Assembly: GCF_026870155.1 (NCBI RefSeq)
Contig: NZ_CP113975.1
Coordinates: 3,782,001-3,846,000, forward strand
Length of the DNA stretch: 64,000 nucleotides
Source of the DNA: Flavobacterium marginilacus
GTDB taxonomy: Bacteria; Bacteroidota; Bacteroidia; Flavobacteriales; Flavobacteriaceae
Reading direction: 5' to 3'
Position 1 is the stretch's first letter, and each line of letters starts with the position of its first letter. This document shows, piece after piece, positions 26,029 through 34,547 of the stretch. The translations under genes and the position numbers were made by a program. The notes beneath the pieces were generated by a model. That model saw nothing but the letters and a program-made list of their open reading frames with translations. It did no database searches and was not told the origin of the DNA.

Positions 26029-26179
26029 ATCTGGCTTCTCTCCTGAAAACATAAGGAAAATGAAGCAGTTTGCAAAACTTATAATGATTTAACAAAACTC
26101 GCGCCATTAGTACGAGAAATAGATCACTAAAGTGGTTTAAAAATTAAATAGTAAAAGACAAACATAATAATCAACCATT

Positions 26180-26755
26180 ATGAGCACAACCACATCCTAT
26201 CTTGAAAGCGTAAAAAAGCAGTTTCTCTACTATAAAATGCTCGGAGAAAAAGCGATGGAACAATTGGAACCGGAACAATTATTTGTGTCCGTAAACGAAG
26301 ACACGAACAGCATTGCCGTGATAGTAAAGCACCTTGCTGGAAACATGCTGTCGCGCTGGACAGATTTCCTAACCACTGATGGCGAAAAGGAAACCAGAAA
26401 TCGTGATGGCGAATTTGAAAATGATTTACAGACAAAAGAGCAAGTACTGACTGAGTGGAATACTGGATGGGACTGCTTTTTAGGAGCATTGGACAGTTTA
26501 CAGCCCGAACAGCTTTCGGAAATTATCTATATCCGAAATGAAGGACATACTGTTATTGAAGCCATCAATAGACAGCTGGCGCATTATCCGTATCATATCG
26601 GGCAGATTGTTTTTTATGCCAAACAGCTTAAAAAAGACGAATGGAACAGTCTTTCGATTCCTAAAAACAAATCAGCTAATTACAATGCTGATAAATTTGC
26701 TCAGGAAAAATCAATCAAAAATTTTACTGAAGAAGAATTTAGACGAATGAAATAA
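26180..26755 (+). CDS. DUF1572 (DinB-like) protein
   Basis: A 191-residue four-helix-bundle protein of the DinB/YfiT superfamily. The segments IAVIVKHLAGNMLSRWTDFL and RQLAHYPYHIGQIVFYAKQL carry the histidines that form the metal site of this superfamily. Members are often thiol-dependent transferases, but this subgroup is uncharacterised. It has its own terminator hairpin at 26762-26825. Confidence 0.85.
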   Translation: MSTTTSYLESVKKQFLYYKMLGEKAMEQLEPEQLFVSVNEDTNSIAVIVKHLAGNMLSRWTDFLTTDGEKETRNRDGEFENDLQTKEQVLTEWNTGWDCFLGALDSLQPEQLSEIIYIRNEGHTVIEAINRQLAHYPYHIGQIVFYAKQLKKDEWNSLSIPKNKSANYNADKFAQEKSIKNFTEEEFRRMK

Positions 26756-26761
26756 TATAAA

Positions 26762-26825
26762 AGCTTTATGCAATAAGCCATAGGCATTGTCACTGCCTAA
26801 AGCCTATGGCTTATTGCTTAAAGCT
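26762..26825. terminator. Long hairpin terminator
   Basis: A 23-bp stem with a single mismatch pairs AGCTTTATGCAATAAGCCAT (from 26762) with the segment ending at 26825; the loop is 18 bases. It starts only 7 bases after the stop codon of the DUF1572 gene. Confidence 0.65.
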
Positions 26826-26849
26826 AATTAAAATATCAAAACTAACTAA

Positions 26850-27224
26850 ATGAAAAAATTAATCTTACTCTTTCCCTTGCTCTCACTATTGTCCTGTTAT
26901 GATGTGGAGCGCAACTGTAAAGATTTCAAGAATGGAAAATTTAAATTTGAATACGAAATTGACGGCGTAAAAAAAACAACGATGTTTGAGCGCAATGATA
27001 GTATTGAAATTGAGACTTTTGAAGGTAAAACAGATACTTCTACCGTTCGCTGGGTGAATGACTGCGAATACATTTTACAGAAGAAACACCCGAAAAACAA
27101 GGCTGAAGAGAAAGCGATCAGCATGAAAATTTTGACTACCTCAAAAAATTCCTATACCTTTGAATTTGGAATGGTAGGATCCAATTCGAAACAAAAAGGA
27201 ACTGTTGTTAAGATTGCAGATTAG
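26850..27224 (+). CDS. Hypothetical lipoprotein
   Basis: A 124-residue protein with lipoprotein signal MKKLILLFPLLSLLSCYDVE (lipidated Cys16), then a small beta-rich domain (CKDFKNGKFKFEYEIDGV, RWVNDCEYILQKK, YTFEFGMVGS). I recall similar short flavobacterial proteins carrying misleading topoisomerase annotations. The function is unknown. Confidence 0.72.
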   Translation: MKKLILLFPLLSLLSCYDVERNCKDFKNGKFKFEYEIDGVKKTTMFERNDSIEIETFEGKTDTSTVRWVNDCEYILQKKHPKNKAEEKAISMKILTTSKNSYTFEFGMVGSNSKQKGTVVKIAD

Positions 27225-27328
27225 AGAATCTAGAATAACAGAATTCAGAAAGCAGATAAACAATTGGATAAATCACAAGCAGCAAATCACAAACAATAAA
27301 CTATAAATCATAAACAAACTAACAACGC

Positions 27329-28099
27329 ATGGAAGTATTTTTGAATCCAGATGCATGGATTGCCCTATTAACATTGACTTTTTTGGAAATTGTTTTAGGA
27401 ATCGATAACATTATTTTTATCTCAATTGCTACTGGAAAATTAGCTATAGAAGACCGTAAGAAAGCAACCAAAGTAGGTATGTTTTTAGCAATGTTTATGC
27501 GTATTGCATTGTTGTTTGGAATTAATTTCCTTACCCAAATGAAGAAACCCTGGTTCACGATTGACTGGAGCTGGCTTCATGCGGGCGTTACGGGGCAAAG
27601 TCTCATTTTGTTATTTGGAGGATTGTTTCTGATATATAAAAGCACCAATGAAATCCGCGAAAAAGTAGACGAAAAAGGACACGAAGAAAAAGAATTGGGT
27701 AAAGTGGCCGCAAAATCTTTCCAGAGTGTAATTCTGCAGATTATAATGATTGACCTGGTTTTCTCTTTTGACAGTATTTTGACTGCAGTCGGGATGACTA
27801 ACGGCGTTGAAGGTGCTTTGGTTATTATGATTACCGCTGTAATTATTTCGGTATTAATTATGATGCAGTTTGCCGTTCCTGTTGGGAATTTTGTAAACAA
27901 GCATCCTTCCATTCAAATATTGGGATTGTCCTTTTTGATTCTAATTGGATTCATGTTATTGACAGAAAGCGCACATTTGTCTAATGCCCTTATTTTTGGA
28001 AGTCATGTAACTCCTGTTCCAAAAGGATATCTATACTTTGCCATTTCGTTCTCTTTATTTGTAGAAATAATAAATATGAAAGTGACTAAAAAGAAATAA
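27329..28099 (+). CDS. TerC family membrane protein
   Basis: A 256-residue protein with about seven helices. The motif LEIVLGIDNIIFISI in helix 1 and its internal repeat IDLVFSFDSILTAVGMT carry the conserved Asp residues of TerC/Alx proteins, now linked to manganese or calcium export and to metalation of secreted proteins. The charged cytoplasmic loop (NEIREKVDEKGHEEKELG) is typical. A two-base gap separates it from an NrtS-like gene, so the two form an operon. Confidence 0.9.
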   Translation: MEVFLNPDAWIALLTLTFLEIVLGIDNIIFISIATGKLAIEDRKKATKVGMFLAMFMRIALLFGINFLTQMKKPWFTIDWSWLHAGVTGQSLILLFGGLFLIYKSTNEIREKVDEKGHEEKELGKVAAKSFQSVILQIIMIDLVFSFDSILTAVGMTNGVEGALVIMITAVIISVLIMMQFAVPVGNFVNKHPSIQILGLSFLILIGFMLLTESAHLSNALIFGSHVTPVPKGYLYFAISFSLFVEIINMKVTKKK

Positions 28100-28100
28100 T

Positions 28101-28331
28101 ATGCTTTCCAAAAACATAAAAAACGCCTTGATTATTGCTGTTGTAGTAGGAACAATATTGAACACGATCAATAGTTATGGTGTGATTTGGGAAAGCAATT
28201 TTACTTTTAGAAATGTTTTAAGAATTGTATTAACGTACATCACTCCGTTTTGTGTTTCTTTATATTCTTCTACATTAGCATCAAAATCATTTGAAAAATC
28301 AAATACAAGAAACACAGTTACCGAAAAGTAG
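28101..28331 (+). CDS. NrtS-like small membrane protein
   Basis: A 76-residue protein with two helices: NALIIAVVVGTILNTINSYG and LRIVLTYITPFCVSLYSSTL. The G-T-I-L-N-x-I-N and L-T-Y-x-x-P-F-C-V-S patterns match the NrtS family, annotated as nitrate/nitrite transporter components but poorly studied. It starts two bases after the TerC gene. Its last codons form part of a terminator. Confidence 0.7.
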   Translation: MLSKNIKNALIIAVVVGTILNTINSYGVIWESNFTFRNVLRIVLTYITPFCVSLYSSTLASKSFEKSNTRNTVTEK

Positions 28332-28346
28332 CTGTGTTTTTTTTTA
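28310..28346 (+). terminator. Intrinsic terminator overlapping the end of a gene
   Basis: AAACACAG (28310-28317) pairs with CTGTGTTT (28332-28339) and is followed by a T run. The stop codon at 28329-28331 lies inside the hairpin. Confidence 0.75.
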
Positions 28347-28385
28347 TAATTTTATTTTAGTTTCCAAAAACATTATTCTCATAAA

Positions 28386-30305
28386 ATGAAAAATACTATT
28401 TCGCATAGAGTTGCCGATTTCCTTAAGAACTTCCCTCCTTTTACTTTTTTAAGCCAAAATGATATTGAGATACTCTCCGAACAGATTTCAATTATTTACA
28501 AAGAAAAAGACAGTGTAATTTTTGCCGAAAATGATGAAACTCACGACTCTTTTTATGTTGTTCATAAAGGCGCTGTTGCTCTTAGAAAAGGAATAAAAAA
28601 TGACACTATTGATATGTGTGATGAAGGCGATATTTTTGGATTAAGACCTCTGATAGCTAATGAAAATTACCAGATGGAGTCTAGAGCCTATGAAGAAACC
28701 ATTCTGTATGCTATTCCTATCGCAGTTTTTAAGCCGTATGCATTAATGAATAAAAATGTCGGGGATTTTTTAATTCAGAGTTTTGCTTCCAATACACAAA
28801 ATCCGTATTCCGAAAGTTACAGGGGAAAACTCTATGGCGAAACTTTGGCTGGAGATCTTTTGGATAATAAACCTCAGATATTAGATATTCATCCTGTAAA
28901 ATATTCAAAAAAAATAGTAACCTGTTCCTCTGCAACTCCGGTGAAAGAAATTGCACAGATAATGACAAAAAAAAATGTGGGAGCAATACTTGTAGTTGAA
29001 GATAAACTTCCCATAGGTATCATTACAGATAAGGATCTGAGGAATAAAATTGTCACCGGCGAATATCCAATCACATCTGCTGCATCAGTCATCATGACAA
29101 GCCCTGTTATCACATATCCTAAAAAGCTGACCACTACACAAGCGCAGATGGCCATGATGAAAAGCAACATCAGCCATATCTGCCTTACCAAAGACGGCAC
29201 TCCAAATACTAAAGCTATTGGAATCCTTTCAAAGCACGATGTGATGGTTTCATTAGGAAATAATCCTGCTGTTTTGATTAAAGCTGTAAAAAGAGCCAAA
29301 AAATACAAGGAAATAAAACCAATACGAGCCAGCATCATGCAGTTATTGCAAGGCTATCTTGACCAGAACATCCCAATAACATTAACATCAAAAATCATCA
29401 CCGAATTAAATGATGTCTGTATTCAGCAGGTTATTACTATTGCTTTGAAAAAAATGGATACGCCTCCGCCGGTAAAATTCGGCTGGCTGGCTATGGGAAG
29501 CCAAGGGCGAAGTGAACAATTACTGCAGACCGATCAGGATAATGCGCTGGTTTATGAAGATGTTCCCGAAGAATTAAAAGAAAAAACCAAGAAATACTTC
29601 CTAGAACTCGCTGCACATGTCAACAAAGGACTATTTGAAATAGGATATGAATACTGCCCTGCCGAAATGATGGCGTCCAACCCAAAATGGTGTCTGAGTC
29701 TCGATGAATGGAAAAATTTAGTACATCACTGGATCACAAATACCGGAAAAGACGAGGTGCTCCTGTCCTTTATATTTTTTGATTACAGCTTGTCTTATGG
29801 AGACAGCGAACTTGTAAACAAACTTTCCGATTTTATTCTGGAAGACATTAAAGCAAATCCTGTATTTTACATTCATTTATTAAGCGGTGCTTTGCAAAGC
29901 CCGTCCCCTACTGGATTTTTCAGACAATTTTTATTGGAGCAGGATGGTGCCAACAAAGATTTTTTTGACATAAAAAGAAGAGCATTAATGCCATTGAGTG
30001 ATGCAGCAAGGGTATTAATTTTATCCCATGCCGTAAAATCAATCAGTAATACTCCTGAGCGTTTTGAAAAATTAGCCGAACTGGAACCGCAGAACAAAGA
30101 ATTATACCTGTCCTGCGCCTATTCGTATAAAGCGCTTTTAAAATTCAGAACCAAACAAGGACTGCTGCATCATGATTCCGGGCAGTATATTGCACTGGAA
30201 CACCTTACTAAATTAGAAAAAATCAAATTAAAAAGTACTTTTAAAACCATTAAAGAACTTCAGGAAATTATCTCCATCCGTTTTAATCCATCAAATATAC
30301 TGTAA
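28386..30305 (+). CDS. Cyclic-nucleotide-binding, CBS and DUF294 nucleotidyltransferase-like protein
   Basis: A 639-residue cytoplasmic sensor. Domains in order: a cyclic-nucleotide-binding domain (about 10-135, FYVVHKGAVALRKG), a CBS pair (about 160-295, MTKKNVGAILVVEDKLPIG and VIMTSPVITYPK), a DUF294 nucleotidyltransferase-like domain (about 310-450, GWLAMGSQGRSEQLLQTDQD, with G-S-x-G-R and D-x-D of the GlnD type) and a DUF294 C-terminal helical domain. It probably senses nucleotides and modifies a partner. Its stop overlaps the next start by one base; such pairs often accompany acetate or solute symporters, but none is present here. Confidence 0.88.
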   Translation: MKNTISHRVADFLKNFPPFTFLSQNDIEILSEQISIIYKEKDSVIFAENDETHDSFYVVHKGAVALRKGIKNDTIDMCDEGDIFGLRPLIANENYQMESRAYEETILYAIPIAVFKPYALMNKNVGDFLIQSFASNTQNPYSESYRGKLYGETLAGDLLDNKPQILDIHPVKYSKKIVTCSSATPVKEIAQIMTKKNVGAILVVEDKLPIGIITDKDLRNKIVTGEYPITSAASVIMTSPVITYPKKLTTTQAQMAMMKSNISHICLTKDGTPNTKAIGILSKHDVMVSLGNNPAVLIKAVKRAKKYKEIKPIRASIMQLLQGYLDQNIPITLTSKIITELNDVCIQQVITIALKKMDTPPPVKFGWLAMGSQGRSEQLLQTDQDNALVYEDVPEELKEKTKKYFLELAAHVNKGLFEIGYEYCPAEMMASNPKWCLSLDEWKNLVHHWITNTGKDEVLLSFIFFDYSLSYGDSELVNKLSDFILEDIKANPVFYIHLLSGALQSPSPTGFFRQFLLEQDGANKDFFDIKRRALMPLSDAARVLILSHAVKSISNTPERFEKLAELEPQNKELYLSCAYSYKALLKFRTKQGLLHHDSGQYIALEHLTKLEKIKLKSTFKTIKELQEIISIRFNPSNIL

Positions 30306-30976
30306 TGAAGAACATTTTTGAGAAATGGAAAACCATACTATTTGATTTTTTAAAAATAACTAAAAAGCCAATTGATGAAACGCTTTTACACAGTGTTGAA
30401 AGCGCCCGTTTTGTAGTATTGGATACCGAAACCACTGGTTTTGATTATGACAACGACCGAATGCTCTGCATAGGTGCCGTTACGCTGCAAAACAGTGTTA
30501 TTGCAATTTCAGAATCATTTGAAATGTACATACACCAAGAACATTATGACAAAAACAGTGTTCAGATCCATGGTATTCTCAAAGATCTGGTTATGACCAA
30601 ACCCAGTGAATTAGAAGTGCTGCAGCAGTTTTTGACTTTCCTGGGAGATTCGATTATCATTGCCCATCATACCATATTTGACATCACGATGATCAATCGT
30701 GCTTTGGAACGAAATGGTCTTCCGCTGTTAACGAACAAAACATTAGACACAGCATTTCTTTATAAAAAAACATTAATCAGATCTAATTTATTGGAATATA
30801 AAGATCATTATGCATTGGACGATCTTGCCGATAAATTTGATATTTCCAAAAAAGACCGCCACACCGCAATGGGCGATGCCTTTATCACTGCTATTGCCTT
30901 CCTGAAAATTGTAAAAAAATTAAAAGAGAAAAAAAGAAAAGGCGAATTTCTTCTTAAAGATTTGTTTTATTATTAA
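30305..30976 (+). CDS. 3'-5' exonuclease (DnaQ-like, DEDDh)
   Basis: A 223-residue exonuclease. Exo I is VVLDTETTGFD (the DxE pair), Exo II is IIAHHTIFDITMIN (third Asp) and Exo III is DRHTAMGDAFIT (H-x-x-x-x-D), a complete DEDDh set as in DNA polymerase III epsilon-like nucleases. It is translationally coupled to the DUF294 protein gene through a TAATG overlap, so the two act together in an unknown process. Confidence 0.9.
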   Translation: MKNIFEKWKTILFDFLKITKKPIDETLLHSVESARFVVLDTETTGFDYDNDRMLCIGAVTLQNSVIAISESFEMYIHQEHYDKNSVQIHGILKDLVMTKPSELEVLQQFLTFLGDSIIIAHHTIFDITMINRALERNGLPLLTNKTLDTAFLYKKTLIRSNLLEYKDHYALDDLADKFDISKKDRHTAMGDAFITAIAFLKIVKKLKEKKRKGEFLLKDLFYY

Positions 30977-31036
30977 TCTGCATCCGAATAGTATTGTTTT
31001 TAGGAGCAGAAAAATTAGGTATCCTTGGTAATTATA

Positions 31037-31132
31037 GGTCCTGCTCTCCGCTATATTCCCGATTAACAAAAACTACGGCAAAAAAGCCTTGTTTTTCTAA
31101 ATCGAGAGATGTCGCTTCGATCAGGGCTAAAA
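31037..31132 (+). repeat. Flavobacterial intergenic hairpin repeat, copy A
   Basis: It begins GGTCCTGCTCTCCG and ends CGCTTCGATCAGGGCTAA with an A/T-rich stem between (GGC flanks around 31078-31088). It shares both end blocks with 62447-62519. I recall similar repeats scattered through Flavobacterium intergenic DNA. Confidence 0.7.
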
Positions 31133-31565
31133 GGCAGTATTTGGTATTTTTGTAAATAAATAACTACAAACTAAAGTCTACAATCTTGGCTTAGCAGACT
31201 GAATCTGCAAGGCTGAATTACAAAAAATTATGAAATTGCCACAAATTAAGAGCTTTTAAAATCATTTTAATTTGTGAATCTGTGGCAAATGATTTTTTTT
31301 AGAAGCTAAAACCGAATGCACTAAGTGAATAGTTTTGATCAGGAAAGATAAAACTTGCATTATATAAAATAAACATTAAAACTTCTTAGTACCAGCCAGC
31401 ATTTCACTTCAAACTGAACTGTAAAAAAAAACACAAAATCTACTTTTTTTGTGTAATAAATCACATTCCGCATTACTTACAAACTATTATCAGAATAACC
31501 AATATACTTTTACTATAAAAAAACGTATTCTTAATTATTATATTGAAAAAAAACTAGTTAATAAA

Positions 31566-31609
31566 TTGTATATATAAAAATAAAACCTATTTTTGTGTAA
31601 TCGATTACA
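31566..31609 (+). promoter_or_regulatory. Promoter with LacI-type operator upstream of the first ExuT-like gene
   Basis: TTG at 31566-31568, a 19-base spacer, TATTTTTG at 31588-31595 (TAnnTTTG -7 box), then the perfect 14-bp palindrome TGTAATCGATTACA at 31596-31609 directly abutting it. The operator covers the expected transcription start, so bound repressor would block initiation. The same layout occurs at 34512-34533 and 44379-44400. Confidence 0.8.
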
Positions 31610-31656
31610 TCGATAATCACATTAAAATCAAGCCCTCAAAATTTAACAAAAAAAAT

Positions 31657-33096
31657 ATGAATAATCAGAACCCAGGTAAATTTAGATGGACCATTTGTGC
31701 AATGCTTTTTTTTGCAACAACCATTAATTACCTTGACAGACAAGTACTTTCTTTAACATGGAGCGATTTTATTTCACCCGAATTTCACTGGACAAACAAT
31801 GACTACGGAAACATAACTGCTTTATTTTCTATATTTTATGCTGTTTCATTATTATTTGCAGGCAAATTTGTTGATTGGATGGATACAAAAAAAGGATTCC
31901 TCTGGGCAATTGGAATCTGGTCACTAGGTGCCTGTTTACACGCCTTCTGCGGGATTGCAACATCAGGAATTATAACTGGAAACTGGTTTGTAGGCTTTGA
32001 AGGAGCAAAAGAAGCCATAAGCAAAGTAAACGATACTGCAATGATTATCTCTGTGAGTGTTTCTCTGTTTATTTTTGCCCGATTTATATTAGCCATAGGT
32101 GAAGCCGGAAACTTTCCTGCTGCTATTAAAACCACAGCCGAATACTTCCCTAAAAAAGACAGAGCATTTGCAACAAGTATATTCAATGCCGGAGCAACTG
32201 TTGGTGCTTTGGCCGCACCGATAACAATTCCTTTTATCGCTAAATCCTTTGGCTGGGAAATGTCATTTATCATAATTGGAGCTTTAGGTTTTATATGGAT
32301 GGGTTTTTGGATTTTCATCTATGCAAAACCTGAAAAACATCCAAAAGTTAATGCCGCTGAATTAGCCTATATTCAGCAGGATGTCACGGCAGATAGCAAA
32401 ATTGAGGGATATGTGCCAGAAACTGATACTAAAGTTTCTCTTGCAGACTGCTTTAAATACAAACAAACATGGGCATTTGCTTTTGGAAAATTTATGACTG
32501 ATGGTGTCTGGTGGTTCTTTTTATTCTGGACTCCTGCTTATTTAAGCTCAGTTTACGAAATGGATTCTACAGAAGCTGCTTTCCCATTATTTGTTTTATA
32601 CATGATCACTTTACTTTCAATAATCGGCGGATGGCTTCCAACTTACTTTGTTGAGAAAAAAGGAATGAATCCTTATGAAGGTCGTATGAAATCCATGCTG
32701 ATTTTTGCATTTTTTCCTTTGCTGGCATTAGTAGCACAGCCATTAGGATACATTTCATATTGGCTGCCTGTAATAATAATTGGTATTGCAGGTGCTGCAC
32801 ACCAGGCCTGGTCTGCAAATATATTTACAACTGTTGGAGATATGTTCCCTAAAAAAGCAATTGCAACCATCACTGGAATTGGCGGATTAGCAGGAGGAAT
32901 TGGGTCAACAATAATCAATAAAGGTTCTGGAGTATTATTTGACTATGCCAAAGAAAGCGAAATGGTTTTCATGGGATTCAAAGGAATTGAAGCTGGATAT
33001 TTCATCATATTCTCCATTTGTGCTGTCTGTTATTTAATAGGCTGGACAGTAATGAAATCATTAGTGCCAAAATACAGTCCGATAACAGATCTTTAA
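31657..33096 (+). CDS. MFS hexuronate transporter (ExuT-like), paralog 1
   Basis: A 479-residue major facilitator of the anion:cation symporter family, probably importing galacturonate, glucuronate or oligouronate products across the inner membrane. Start RWTICAMLFFATTINYLDRQ is the family's first helix. ARFILAIGEAGNFPAAIK is the ExuT/DgoT/GudP signature in helix 4, and AHQAWSANIFTTVGDMFPKK lies in the C-terminal half. Relative to paralog 2 it has about 40 extra residues between helices 3 and 4 (ITGNWFVGFEGAKEAISKVN). It is the first gene after the operator at 31596 and probably heads the catabolic operon. Confidence 0.88.
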   Translation: MNNQNPGKFRWTICAMLFFATTINYLDRQVLSLTWSDFISPEFHWTNNDYGNITALFSIFYAVSLLFAGKFVDWMDTKKGFLWAIGIWSLGACLHAFCGIATSGIITGNWFVGFEGAKEAISKVNDTAMIISVSVSLFIFARFILAIGEAGNFPAAIKTTAEYFPKKDRAFATSIFNAGATVGALAAPITIPFIAKSFGWEMSFIIIGALGFIWMGFWIFIYAKPEKHPKVNAAELAYIQQDVTADSKIEGYVPETDTKVSLADCFKYKQTWAFAFGKFMTDGVWWFFLFWTPAYLSSVYEMDSTEAAFPLFVLYMITLLSIIGGWLPTYFVEKKGMNPYEGRMKSMLIFAFFPLLALVAQPLGYISYWLPVIIIGIAGAAHQAWSANIFTTVGDMFPKKAIATITGIGGLAGGIGSTIINKGSGVLFDYAKESEMVFMGFKGIEAGYFIIFSICAVCYLIGWTVMKSLVPKYSPITDL

Positions 33097-33140
33097 GAAT
33101 AAAAAACTAAATATTAACTAACCTAACCAAATTTGTAATT

Positions 33141-34457
33141 ATGAATGAAGCCAATGCGGCGATTGGAAAATATCGCTGGACAATATGCAGCTTAGTCTTT
33201 TTTGCTACGACAGTGAATTATTTAGACAGGAATGTAATAAGTTATTTAAGGCCTTTTTTAGCAGAAGCTTTTCATTGGTCGCCTGAACAGGAAGTAATAG
33301 ACTATGCAAATATTGAAATAGCTTTTAAAATTGCCTACGCTTTTGGAATGCTGATGGCGGGAGGATTCATTGATAAATTAGGAACAAAATTAGGTTATGC
33401 GATAGCAACAGGTTTATGGAGTTTAGCCGCCATCGCTCATGCTTTTGCAACAGGAACCGGAGGTTTTATAATTGCACGTATCTTTTTAGGAGTTACTGAA
33501 GCCGGGAACTTCCCCGCAGCAATAAAAGCTACTGCCGAATGGTTTCCTCAGAAAGAGCGGGCATTAGCTACCGGTATTTTTAACTCCGGAAGCAACATTG
33601 GAGCAATAATCGTTCCTTTAACAGTTCCGTTTATTGCTGAAAATTACGGCTGGCAATGGGCATTTATTGCAACAGGAATTATTGGCTTTATATGGCTGCT
33701 TTTATGGTTCATCTATTATGAAGTGCCTCAAAAACAAAAACGTCTGTCTCAGGCCGAACTTGAATATATTACTTCAGACAAAACGGAAGTGAATGAAGAA
33801 GAAAAGGCTGAAAAAGTATCTTGGTTAAAACTGCTTTCTTTCCGTCAGACTTGGGCATTTGCAATTGGTAAATTATTAACCGATCCTATCTGGTGGTTTT
33901 ATTTATTCTGGTTACCGGATTTCTTAATGAAACAATACAAACTTACGACTACTGAAATTATCTGGCCTTGTGCATTAGTTTATGTCATTGGAAGCATAGG
34001 AAGTATTGGCGGAGGATGGCTTCCTTTAATGCTGATAAACAAAAACTGGCCAGCATATAAAGCCCGTAAAACAAGTATGCTCATTTATGCAATTGCAGTT
34101 TTACCTGTTTTATTTTCACAGTATTTAGGCTCAATTAATATGTGGTGTGCAATTTTGGTTATTGGTCTTGCTGTCTCTGCGCATCAGGCATGGAGTGCAA
34201 ATATATTCACAACTGTATCAGATATGTTTCCCAAAAACGCAACTGCTTCTGTAACAGGACTCGGAGGAATGTTCGGTGCACTTGGAGGAATTCTATTAAC
34301 TTTAGTAGTACAGAAAAACATGTTTGTTTATTATACAAAAATCGGCAAGATTGAAACGGGTTACTTCATCATGTTCTGCATTTGCGGAGCAGCTTATTTA
34401 TTAGCCTGGCTTATCATGCATATTTTAGTTCCAAGAATGAAAAAAGTAGAGCTATAA
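33141..34457 (+). CDS. exuT: MFS hexuronate transporter (ExuT-like), paralog 2
   Basis: A 438-residue transporter of the same family as its upstream neighbour: RWTICSLVFFATTVNYLDRN, ARIFLGVTEAGNFPAAIKAT, and AHQAWSANIFTTVSDMFPKN. Its length is the usual one for ExuT, and it lacks the loop insertion of paralog 1. The tandem arrangement suggests duplication followed by divergence, perhaps for saturated versus unsaturated uronates. It follows paralog 1 by 44 bases. Confidence 0.88.
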   Translation: MNEANAAIGKYRWTICSLVFFATTVNYLDRNVISYLRPFLAEAFHWSPEQEVIDYANIEIAFKIAYAFGMLMAGGFIDKLGTKLGYAIATGLWSLAAIAHAFATGTGGFIIARIFLGVTEAGNFPAAIKATAEWFPQKERALATGIFNSGSNIGAIIVPLTVPFIAENYGWQWAFIATGIIGFIWLLLWFIYYEVPQKQKRLSQAELEYITSDKTEVNEEEKAEKVSWLKLLSFRQTWAFAIGKLLTDPIWWFYLFWLPDFLMKQYKLTTTEIIWPCALVYVIGSIGSIGGGWLPLMLINKNWPAYKARKTSMLIYAIAVLPVLFSQYLGSINMWCAILVIGLAVSAHQAWSANIFTTVSDMFPKNATASVTGLGGMFGALGGILLTLVVQKNMFVYYTKIGKIETGYFIMFCICGAAYLLAWLIMHILVPRMKKVEL

Positions 34458-34511
34458 AATTCAAGTAAAAATAAATTTTGATTTGAATTATGTTTTGTTA
34501 ATATAAAAAAC

Positions 34512-34533
34512 TAATTTTGTGCAATCGATTACA
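34512..34533 (+). promoter_or_regulatory. Promoter -7 box and LacI-type operator upstream of kduI
   Basis: TAATTTTG (34512-34519) is immediately followed by TGCAATCGATTACA (34520-34533), one change from the perfect palindrome. The -33 element is unclear. It lies 15 bases before the kduI start codon, giving a second regulated promoter inside the gene cluster. Confidence 0.75.
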
Positions 34534-34547
34534 TTAAATTTTATACC

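Larger units (their letters stand above)
30977..31656. other. 680-bp gene-free region before the hexuronate genes
   Basis: It contains a flavobacterial intergenic repeat (31037-31132), a hairpin built on CACAAATTAA / TTAATTTGTG with outer TTGCCACA / TGTGGCAA pairing (about 31226-31290), and a possible decayed outer-membrane-protein C-terminus on the minus strand (31299-31380). The LacI-type promoter-operator of the transporter gene is at 31566-31609. No intact ORF was seen. Confidence 0.6.

Noticed and set aside
26030..26132. Short frame fragment reading TKLAPLVREIDH before a stop after the pentapeptide gene
   Set aside because: Only a dozen plausible residues, no start codon in frame and no recognisable family; too little to call a remnant.
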